A DNA stretch of 64,000 nucleotides from Pseudidiomarina aquimaris (GTDB taxonomy: Bacteria > Pseudomonadota > Gammaproteobacteria > Enterobacterales > Alteromonadaceae), in NCBI RefSeq assembly GCF_003987395.1, contig NZ_PIPT01000001.1, forward strand, positions 310,001 to 374,000. The letters are read 5' to 3'. The notes under the pieces were generated by a model. The model ran no database searches. It worked only from the letters and a program-made list of their open reading frames with translations, and was not told the origin of the DNA. Positions 10,215 through 17,424 of the stretch are shown here, one piece after another. Numbering within the stretch: position 1 is the first letter of the stretch; every line of letters starts with the position of its first letter. Position numbers and translations under genes: made by a program.

Positions 10215-10293
10215 CCATCCGCCGTCGGAACGCTTGAATTTGACGCTGAAACCCTTATATTGCTTAGTCTGATGTAAAAAGAGAGAGGACCTG

Positions 10294-10620
10294 ATGGCGC
10301 TGATTCGTTGCCCCTCCTGTAACAAACGCACTTCCGATAAAGCCAAACAATGTTCGCATTGCGATTATGTTCTCGCTGGCCGCAGCAAAGAAGAACTGAG
10401 TCGCGAAAAAGAACGCGCACAGCAGCGGAAAAAGGAAAAGCTATTGAGCCAATCGATGCTGGCTTTGTTAATTGCTATTGCTGCGTTTGCCTATATCTTT
10501 CTCGAACAACCGCATGAAGATTCTTGGTACGCAAAAATCAGCTATAGCTTGCTGTTCCTCGGTTTGTTGTGGTTCTTAGTGAATCGTGTCCGCCTATTAA
10601 TGAACAAGCGAGAGCGTTAA
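10294..10620 (+). CDS. Small zinc-ribbon membrane protein
   Basis: 108 residues. A zinc ribbon formed by C6-x2-C9 and C20-x2-C23 is followed by a basic, charged linker (29-50) and two hydrophobic segments (about 52-69 and 83-100). RBS AGAGAGGACCTG. Function unknown; such ribbon-plus-membrane proteins are widespread and mostly uncharacterised. The stop codon shares one base with the next ATG (TAATG), so it is coupled with the YeaC-like gene. Confidence 0.7.
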   Translation: MALIRCPSCNKRTSDKAKQCSHCDYVLAGRSKEELSREKERAQQRKKEKLLSQSMLALLIAIAAFAYIFLEQPHEDSWYAKISYSLLFLGLLWFLVNRVRLLMNKRER

Positions 10621-10910
10621 TGCAGTTTGAAGATCTGCTGGCCAGTATTACACCAGAAACTTTTGCGCGTCTTGTCACCGCAGTGGAAACAGGACGTTGG
10701 CCTGACGGTGTAGCACTTACTGAAGCACAGAAAGAAAATACCATTCAATTGGTAATGGCCTATCAAGCCAAATATTGCCCATCGGACGAACCATTCCGTG
10801 TAGGTGCGGACGGCTTACTCGTGACACGCAGTAAGCGTGAAATGAAAGCGTCTTTAAAGCCAAACGAAGAAACCATTGCATCGTTTCCACTGCATAATGA
10901 AGAGTCTTAA
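10620..10910 (+). CDS. DUF1315 (YeaC-like) protein
   Basis: 96 residues from ATG 10620, which overlaps the previous stop. The start was chosen because E. coli YeaC aligns from its own methionine: ITPETFARLVTAVETG and WPDGVALTEAQKENTIQLVM are nearly identical in pattern. Function unknown in the family. No membrane segment or metal motif. It is followed 3 bp later by msrC. Confidence 0.85.
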   Translation: MQFEDLLASITPETFARLVTAVETGRWPDGVALTEAQKENTIQLVMAYQAKYCPSDEPFRVGADGLLVTRSKREMKASLKPNEETIASFPLHNEES

Positions 10911-10913
10911 ATC

Positions 10914-11393
10914 ATGAGTCGTACCGACTATTCTCTACTGCTTGCGCAAGCGCAGGCAATTACTGCTGGCGAAGAAGACCTTATCGCCAACCTAAGTAAT
11001 CTATCAGCTTTGGTTTTCGACACGCTCGAAAACGTCAACTGGGTTGGGTTTTATCTTACCCGCGCCCCTGAAACACTTGTTTTGGGTCCCTTTCAAGGCA
11101 AAGTCGCATGTTTACGTATAGACTTTGGTAAAGGCGTTTGTGGCGCTGCGGCGAGTAGCCGTGAAACACAGCGTGTGCATGATGTTCACGCATTTCCCGG
11201 ACATATCGCGTGCGATAGCGCATCAAACTCCGAGGTAGTGGTGCCACTTATCGTTAACGACAAGGTCGTTGGCGTGTTTGATCTCGATAGCCCGAACGTT
11301 GGCCGCTTCACCGAAGAGGACGCTGCGGGGTTAACCGAGCTGGGACGATTTATAGAAACCTTAAATTGGGCGTCGCTTTCTGATGTACAGTGA
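10914..11393 (+). CDS. msrC: Free methionine-(R)-sulfoxide reductase (GAF domain)
   Basis: Reduces free L-methionine-R-sulfoxide with thioredoxin in the cytosol. A single GAF domain of 159 residues. The three catalytic/resolving cysteines are present at C66, C76 and C100 with the spacing (10 and 24) seen in E. coli fRMsr. ENVNWVGFYL and VVPLIVNDKVVGVFDLDS are family hallmarks. In enterobacteria it also sits close to proQ and prc. The 3' end overlaps the next small gene by 11 bp. Confidence 0.95.
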   Translation: MSRTDYSLLLAQAQAITAGEEDLIANLSNLSALVFDTLENVNWVGFYLTRAPETLVLGPFQGKVACLRIDFGKGVCGAAASSRETQRVHDVHAFPGHIACDSASNSEVVVPLIVNDKVVGVFDLDSPNVGRFTEEDAAGLTELGRFIETLNWASLSDVQ

Positions 11394-11673
11394 TTTCGAT
11401 ATTTATGCTTATCTTGTAAGTCATAGCGATATGGCTTTTTTCGAAGACGACGCCGATGAAGCCGTCGATCAAATGAACGAGATGTTGCATTATATTCACG
11501 CATACAGCGAAGAAAGTGATACCCTCGACAAGTTAGAAGAAGTAGTACGCCGTACCCTATTTGATTGGATCGAAAACCCTGACCTCTTAGGCCTCGACAG
11601 CGATGAAATGCAAGCGTACATAACGGAGCAATTAGCTGACGCCCGTCAGCAGGAAAGCGATGATGATGACTGA
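11383..11673 (+). CDS. Small acidic protein of unknown function
   Basis: 96 residues, strongly acidic, ending in four aspartates, predicted helical, no cysteine. The ATG at 11383 lies inside the msrC end, and its own end overlaps proQ by 14 bp, so it looks like a coupled operon gene. No strong Shine-Dalgarno is visible, and I do not recognise the family. The reading frame is supported by tight packing and by the lack of any alternative gene here. A later start at the ATG near 11431 cannot be excluded. Confidence 0.6.
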   Translation: MYSDFDIYAYLVSHSDMAFFEDDADEAVDQMNEMLHYIHAYSEESDTLDKLEEVVRRTLFDWIENPDLLGLDSDEMQAYITEQLADARQQESDDDD

Positions 11674-12310
11674 AGTAAAGAAATTAACGAATAATAAAGA
11701 AGTTCTAGCGTATCTTGCAGCCAAATTCCCGGCCTGCTTTTCGCTTGAAGGCGACGCAAAACCGTTAAAAATTGGTATTTTCGAGGAACTTGCGCAACGC
11801 TTAGAAGATGATGAGAGTGTAAGTAAAACACGTCTACGCACTGCGTTACGACATTACACCAATTCATGGCGCTATCTACGTGCGATGAAAGCGGGTGGCG
11901 AACGCATTGATCTTGATGGTAAAGCTGTTGGGCCCGTTGAAGAAGAACACCAGACGCACGCAGCAGAAGCGCTTGCCGAATCACAGGCTGCGGCGGCTGA
12001 ACGTAAGAAAAAAGCTCAAGCCGAGCAACGTGCGACAGCACCCAAGCGCAACAAAGCTCCGAAACAAAAGCTCACGTCTAAACCAAAAGTCACCAGCAAA
12101 CGTAAACCTAAACAGGCACCACAGCCTAAGTTACAAGCAGCGCAAAGCGATGATCTCAAAGTGGGGCAAAAGGTTCAGGTGAAAGCTGGCAAACAACCTG
12201 TTGCAGGTGAGATTATCGAGCGCGACCGAAATGATGTGGTGGTGCAACTTCACAATGGTTTGACGGTCAAAGTTGCAACGGACGCCATCTTTGTTGCACA
12301 GCAGGAGTAG
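11660..12310 (+). CDS. proQ: ProQ/FinO-family RNA chaperone
   Basis: Global RNA-binding protein that stabilises sRNAs and mRNA 3' ends. FinO domain at about 8-115 (NNKEVLAYLAAKFPACF, RLRTALRHYTNSWRYLRAM), a long Lys/Ala/Pro/Gln linker (115-165) and a C-terminal SH3/Tudor-like domain (KVGQKVQVKAG to the end). 216 residues against 232 in E. coli. Three consecutive ATGs (11660, 11663, 11666) follow AGGA at 11651; the middle one has the best spacing, so the true N-terminus may be 1-2 residues shorter. Directly upstream of prc, as in enterobacteria. Confidence 0.95.
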   Translation: MMMTEVKKLTNNKEVLAYLAAKFPACFSLEGDAKPLKIGIFEELAQRLEDDESVSKTRLRTALRHYTNSWRYLRAMKAGGERIDLDGKAVGPVEEEHQTHAAEALAESQAAAAERKKKAQAEQRATAPKRNKAPKQKLTSKPKVTSKRKPKQAPQPKLQAAQSDDLKVGQKVQVKAGKQPVAGEIIERDRNDVVVQLHNGLTVKVATDAIFVAQQE

Positions 12311-12314
12311 TCAT

Positions 12315-14378
12315 ATGGCACAATTAGCGCTCAAGAAGTTAGCCCTTTCAATCACCCTCGGTTTAAGCTTGACTGGGACTGCTATCGCGGTACCACCGGC
12401 GCACGAAATAGATGAACTGCCAGAGCTTAAACAGGAAGATCAGCACAGTGTCGTGAGTCAACGCGTAACAACTTACTTTACGCGCTACCATTTCAAAAAT
12501 ATGGAACTCGACAACGAACTGTCAGAGCGCATTCTTGATCGCTATTTGGAAATGCTTGACTACAACAAGATGATCTTGTTGCGTGAAGATGTTGAACAAG
12601 CAGCTGAGTACAAGCACTTGTTTGATGACATGATTCACTCGGGCAAGTTGAGCCCAGCTTATGCGCTTTTTGATAAGGCGCTTCAGCGTAACTATCAACG
12701 CTACGAATATGCATTAAGCCTACTCGATAAAGAGCAACCTTTTGATTTTACGGTTGCTGATGACCGTTATCATTATGACCGCGAAGACGCTGACTGGGCC
12801 AGTTCTAAAGCTGAACTTGATGAACTGTGGCGGCAGCGGGTGAAATACGATGCGCTAAACCTTACCATGACGGGTAAAGAGTGGCCTGATGTCGTTGAAA
12901 CACTTGAAAAACGTTACAACAATGCGCTGAAACGCCTCACGCAAACCAATAGCGAGGACGTGTTCCAGACCGTCATGAATGCGTTTGCGCGTAGCGTTGA
13001 AGCGCACACCAGTTACCTTTCGCCGGCCAACTCTGAACGCTTCGAGCAGAATATGAACCTCTCGTTGGAGGGCATCGGCGCCGTCTTGCAGTCAGACTAT
13101 GATTACACCGTAATCCGCAGCTTAGTCCCTGGCGGTCCAGCAGATAAAAACGGCAATATTGCTCCGGATGACCGCGTTGTCGGCGTCGCACAGGGTGACG
13201 AAGAAGATGCTGAATTCGTTGATATTATCGGCTGGCGACTCGACGAAGTGGTTGAGCTTATCAAGGGGCCCAAAGGCTCGACCGTGCAACTTCAGGTATT
13301 GAAAGCGGACCAATCTGCAAGCGCCACACCGAAAGTGGTTAAGATTGTTCGTGATGAAGTTAAACTCGAAGACCGTGCGGCGAAAGTCGACATCAAAACC
13401 ATGGAAGAGGGGCCTTATAAAGGCCGCACCTTGGGGGTGATTACAGTCCCTAGCTTCTACCATAATGTCAGCGAGGACGTGAAACGACTGATCGCTGAAT
13501 CCGAAGAGGCCGGCGCCGAAGGCGTTATTATGGATCTACGGACTAATGGTGGCGGTAGCCTGCAAGAAGCGATTCGCCTCACCGGATTGTTTATTGATTC
13601 TGGCCCGGTTGTCCAAGTAGCAGACGGCAGTGGCCGCCGTGAAGTTAACGGTGACCGTGACGACATGACCTACTATAACGGGCCGTTAGTGGTCATGATT
13701 GACCGCTACAGCGCATCGGCATCAGAGATTTTTGCTGCCGCGATGCAAGACTATGAGCGGGCGCTGATCGTGGGTGAAAACACCTATGGTAAAGGTACTG
13801 TACAGCAACATCGCGGCTTACAACGTCGTTTTGACTTCTTCGACGAACCTTTAGGTAGCGTCCAGTACACCATTGCCAAATTTTATCGCATCAATGGCGG
13901 TAGCACGCAGTTAAAAGGTGTTGCACCAGATATCACTTTCCCAACGGTAACTGATGTTGAAGAGTTTGGTGAGAGCAGTTTGGAAAATGCCTTGCCTTGG
14001 GACAAGTTAGACACGGCGACTTATGAAACGGTTAACCTTCTTGCCGAAGAGAAACTGCAACAGTTACGCCAGCTAAGTCAGCAAAATATTGCGGCTAATC
14101 CTGAGTTTAATTACGTTATGGAAGATGCTGCTGAATACCAGCGCGAAAAAGCGAAAACCTGGGTTAGCCTCGTGCTCGCAGAACGTGAAGCCGAGCAAAA
14201 AGCCGACGAAGCGAAGCGTTTAGCTCGCATGAATGAACGTTTATTGCGGGCAGGGTTTGAGCCGGTAGAAAAACTTGAGGATGTGCCAGAGGACTATGAG
14301 GCACCGGATCCGTACCTAAACGAAACCCTAGTGCTGAGTTTCGAGCTTATCGATTCCATGAAGATAGCCATGCAGTAA
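12315..14378 (+). CDS. prc: Tail-specific protease Prc (Tsp)
   Basis: Periplasmic S41 endoprotease that degrades proteins with nonpolar C-termini and processes PBP3/FtsI in E. coli. 687 residues. The start at 12315 was chosen for the RBS GCAGGAGT and the following signal peptide (LALKKLALSITLGLSLTGTAIA). A PDZ domain lies around 240-330. The catalytic dyad is S468 in SASASE and K493 in YGKGTVQ, 25 apart as in E. coli. A long C-terminal helical domain ends the protein. It is 4 bp after proQ. A terminator follows. Confidence 0.96.
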   Translation: MAQLALKKLALSITLGLSLTGTAIAVPPAHEIDELPELKQEDQHSVVSQRVTTYFTRYHFKNMELDNELSERILDRYLEMLDYNKMILLREDVEQAAEYKHLFDDMIHSGKLSPAYALFDKALQRNYQRYEYALSLLDKEQPFDFTVADDRYHYDREDADWASSKAELDELWRQRVKYDALNLTMTGKEWPDVVETLEKRYNNALKRLTQTNSEDVFQTVMNAFARSVEAHTSYLSPANSERFEQNMNLSLEGIGAVLQSDYDYTVIRSLVPGGPADKNGNIAPDDRVVGVAQGDEEDAEFVDIIGWRLDEVVELIKGPKGSTVQLQVLKADQSASATPKVVKIVRDEVKLEDRAAKVDIKTMEEGPYKGRTLGVITVPSFYHNVSEDVKRLIAESEEAGAEGVIMDLRTNGGGSLQEAIRLTGLFIDSGPVVQVADGSGRREVNGDRDDMTYYNGPLVVMIDRYSASASEIFAAAMQDYERALIVGENTYGKGTVQQHRGLQRRFDFFDEPLGSVQYTIAKFYRINGGSTQLKGVAPDITFPTVTDVEEFGESSLENALPWDKLDTATYETVNLLAEEKLQQLRQLSQQNIAANPEFNYVMEDAAEYQREKAKTWVSLVLAEREAEQKADEAKRLARMNERLLRAGFEPVEKLEDVPEDYEAPDPYLNETLVLSFELIDSMKIAMQ

Positions 14379-14395
14379 AATGCAGCGCTTAGCCC

Positions 14396-14421
14396 AAAAA
14401 GCCGCCCATGGCGGCTTTTTT
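14396..14421 (+). terminator. Rho-independent terminator after prc
   Basis: AAAAAGCCGCC, loop CAT, GGCGGCTTTTTT: 11-bp stem at 14396-14420 with its own T tract. Confidence 0.9.
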
Positions 14422-14487
14422 GTGGCATCCTATATGACGTTAGAAAAACCCAAGCAACAATAATAATAATCTACGGAACACTTGGTT

Positions 14488-15864
14488 ATGACAGTTCAAA
14501 AAGCTATTGCCAGCCGCTGGTCAAGCCGCATGGCGTTTATCTTGGCATCCACTGCAGCGGCAGTCGGTCTCGGCAATATTTGGAAGTTCCCTTATATCAC
14601 GGGTGAGAATGGCGGTGGCGCCTTTGTCCTCGTCTATTTGCTCTGTATTGCAGCGATTGGCATCCCCATCATGATGGCGGAAATCATCATTGGCCGGCGA
14701 GGCCGCCATAGTCCAGGTATTGCCGCACGCGAGGTGGCGAAAGAGTCAGGTCGTAGTTCAGCATGGCAAATTACCGGTTGGGTCGGTATGGCAACTGGCT
14801 TCTTAGTCCTAAGTTTCTATGCTGTGATTGCCGGTTGGGCCGCTGCCTATGTTTACGAAGCCGCGAGTGGTCATTTTGTCGGGCAAGATGTCGCTGCCAT
14901 TAAAGGCATGTTCGGGGAATTGGTCAGCTCACCGCAGCGGCTTACGTTCTGGCATGCTGCCGTGTTACTCGGGGTAGCTCTCGTCGTAGGCAAGGGCTTG
15001 AAGGACGGCCTTGAGCGCACCGTACGCTGGATGTTGCCAATTATGGTTGCCTTACTCATTGCAATTGCTGTTTATGCCGCAATGATTGGCGATTTTGCCG
15101 CCGCGCTAAGCTTCATGTTTGCACCTAATTTTGCCGACTTAACTTTAAACGGTGTGTTGTTAGCCTTGGGGCATGCGTTCTTCTCGCTCGGCTTGGCTTC
15201 CGGTGTTGTTATTATGTATGGCGCTTATCTGCCACGCGAAACTTCAGTGGTGCAGACGACGCTCTGGGTAGCGATGGCGGATACGGTTGTTGCCTTACTG
15301 GCTGGCTTTGCGATTTTTCCTATTGTGTTCGGCAGTCAACTCACCCCCGAAGCGGGGCCTGGACTTATTTTCCAAACCTTGCCAGTCGCCTTTAGCAGCA
15401 TGCCGGGTGGCGTTTTTGTTGGGACGCTATTCTTTGTCATGTTGGTGATTGCCGCTTTTACCTCAGCTATCGCAATGATTGAGTCGGCGGTCGCATTTTT
15501 GCAGGAAAAGTTCGATTGGGGACGTTGGCGTGCTACTATCACCGCCGTTTTGACGCTTTGGTTGCTTGGCCAGCTCACGATTTACTCCTTTGCTGGAGCC
15601 AGTTGGACACAGTTGGACTGGAGTGTTCCGGGCAAGACGCTGGCGTCATGGTTTGACGTGATCGATTATGCAACAGGTTCACTACTGTTGCCATTGGGTG
15701 GCTTATTACTCGCCATTTTCAGTGGCTGGGTTATGACGCGTCCCGCCAGCCAAGACGAACTCGATACGCACCCAGTCGTCTTCAAGCTTTGGCGCTGGAT
15801 GGTCCGCTGGTTTGCGCCAGTGGTTATCGTAATTATCTTTTTGCAACTTATCGGCGTGTTCTAA
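14488..15864 (+). CDS. NSS-family sodium-dependent transporter
   Basis: LeuT-fold Na+-coupled symporter of the neurotransmitter:sodium symporter family, probably for an amino acid. TM1 carries the substrate/sodium motif STAAAVGLGNIWKFPY (21-36). EIIIGRRGRHSPG follows TM2, and about 11-12 membrane helices are seen across 458 residues. I chose ATG 14488 over TTG 14482 because GGAA at 14475 is better spaced. Substrate not assignable. Followed by nhaC 61 bp downstream. Confidence 0.9.
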   Translation: MTVQKAIASRWSSRMAFILASTAAAVGLGNIWKFPYITGENGGGAFVLVYLLCIAAIGIPIMMAEIIIGRRGRHSPGIAAREVAKESGRSSAWQITGWVGMATGFLVLSFYAVIAGWAAAYVYEAASGHFVGQDVAAIKGMFGELVSSPQRLTFWHAAVLLGVALVVGKGLKDGLERTVRWMLPIMVALLIAIAVYAAMIGDFAAALSFMFAPNFADLTLNGVLLALGHAFFSLGLASGVVIMYGAYLPRETSVVQTTLWVAMADTVVALLAGFAIFPIVFGSQLTPEAGPGLIFQTLPVAFSSMPGGVFVGTLFFVMLVIAAFTSAIAMIESAVAFLQEKFDWGRWRATITAVLTLWLLGQLTIYSFAGASWTQLDWSVPGKTLASWFDVIDYATGSLLLPLGGLLLAIFSGWVMTRPASQDELDTHPVVFKLWRWMVRWFAPVVIVIIFLQLIGVF

Positions 15865-15925
15865 GACACTTCGACGCGAACTATTTCACGGAATTAATTT
15901 GCTGATTTAATTTGAGAAACTAACT

Positions 15926-17401
15926 ATGCGAAACCAATCTTATTCAGCCTTCAAAGAACCGAGCCTGCTGCAGGCAGCGCTACCGTTGGTAGTGTTGATC
16001 ATTGCACTAGCCAGCTCGGTCTACTTATTCGGCGAAGATTCGTCTTACGGCCCGAACCAAATTGCCTTATGGGTTGCGGGCGGCGTTGCCGTGATCATCG
16101 GTTTTGTAAATAACTATCGCTGGGAAGACATCGAAGAGGGTATCAAAGAAGGGATATCAGTTGCGTTAGGTGCGTTACTTATCATCCTCGCGGTCGGTTC
16201 ACTGATCGGTACTTGGTTACTGTCAGGTACCGTACCAACGATGATTTATTTTGGCTTGGAACTTCTGAATCCGAGCTGGTTTTACGCCGCCAGCGCACTT
16301 ATTTGCGGTATTATTGCCCTCGCTATAGGCAGTTCATGGACCACCGCTGCCACCATCGGTGTCGCGCTCATGGGCGTTGCTACGGGGATGGGCTTATCTC
16401 CGGCAATTACCGCGGGCGCAGTGGTTTCTGGCGCCTACTTTGGCGACAAAATGTCACCACTTTCTGACACGACTAACCTAGCACCTGCCGTGGCCGGTAC
16501 TGAGTTGTTCGCGCATATCCGCTATATGTTTTACACAGCAGGTCCGGCTTATCTTATTGCCTTGCTTCTATTTGCTATTCTTGGTTTGAACACGGATGTG
16601 AATGCAAGTGTCGCGCAATTAGAGCGGATGCAACTCGAAATCTCAAATGCCTACAACATTGGCTGGGAAATGTTAGTGCCGCTAGTTGTCCTACTAGCGT
16701 TAGCAGCCACCCGCAAGCCTGCTTTGCCAACCGTGTTCTTCGGTGCCTTACTCGGTGGTCTTTGGGCAGTTTTATTCCAAGGCGATGTTATTACCCGTCT
16801 CGCCGGTGAAGATTCTGCTGTGGCGAGCTTAAAAATGGTTTGGATGGCGCTGACGGATGGTATCACCGTTGAGACTGGCAACACAGAACTGGACTCACTG
16901 CTCAGTGGCGGTGGTATGTCGAGCATGCTCAATACCGTTTGGCTCATCTTAAGCGCCATGGCGTTTGGTGCCGTTGTTGAAAAAATAGGCTTGCTGCAAC
17001 GCCTTATCTCTGGCGTACTTGGCTTTGCAAAGTCAACCGGTAACCTGATTACTGCAACATTGTTCACCTGTTTCGGCGCGAACTTGCTGACCGCCGACCA
17101 ATACATGGCCATTGTTATCCCTGGGCGTATGTTCCGCGAGGAATATGAACAACGTGGACTCGACGCTCGGGTGTTATCGCGTACCCTGGAGGATAGTGGT
17201 ACGTTGACCTCTGCGCTCATTCCGTGGAACACCTGTGGTGCCTTTATGATGGGTACCTTAGCTATTAGTCCACTCGAATATGCGCCGTTCGCATTCTTCA
17301 ACTGGCTCACTCCGCTCATTGCGATGTTCTACGGTTATACCGGCATTCGTATCTTGCGCCGCGAGCGCAGCACTGTTTCGGAACCCGCACACAGCAACTA
17401 A
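15926..17401 (+). CDS. nhaC: NhaC-family Na+/H+ antiporter
   Basis: 491 residues with about 11-12 membrane helices. NhaC hallmarks include ALIIC/IALAIGSSWTTAATIG and GAVVSGAYFGDKMSPLSDTTNLAP (positions about 125-190), ending GTLTSALIPWNTCGAFM. The family exchanges cytoplasmic Na+ for H+, though some members exchange malate/lactate. With sodium-coupled carriers on both sides (AGCS, NSS), it fits a sodium-based marine physiology. The symbol denotes the family; the exact substrate is inferred. Confidence 0.85.
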   Translation: MRNQSYSAFKEPSLLQAALPLVVLIIALASSVYLFGEDSSYGPNQIALWVAGGVAVIIGFVNNYRWEDIEEGIKEGISVALGALLIILAVGSLIGTWLLSGTVPTMIYFGLELLNPSWFYAASALICGIIALAIGSSWTTAATIGVALMGVATGMGLSPAITAGAVVSGAYFGDKMSPLSDTTNLAPAVAGTELFAHIRYMFYTAGPAYLIALLLFAILGLNTDVNASVAQLERMQLEISNAYNIGWEMLVPLVVLLALAATRKPALPTVFFGALLGGLWAVLFQGDVITRLAGEDSAVASLKMVWMALTDGITVETGNTELDSLLSGGGMSSMLNTVWLILSAMAFGAVVEKIGLLQRLISGVLGFAKSTGNLITATLFTCFGANLLTADQYMAIVIPGRMFREEYEQRGLDARVLSRTLEDSGTLTSALIPWNTCGAFMMGTLAISPLEYAPFAFFNWLTPLIAMFYGYTGIRILRRERSTVSEPAHSN

Positions 17402-17424
17402 AGTCATCAAGAAGTAGGGGCTTT

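Noticed and set aside
16651-17319. 222-codon minus-strand ORF opposite nhaC
   Set aside because: Antisense shadow of a membrane transporter; no independent support.
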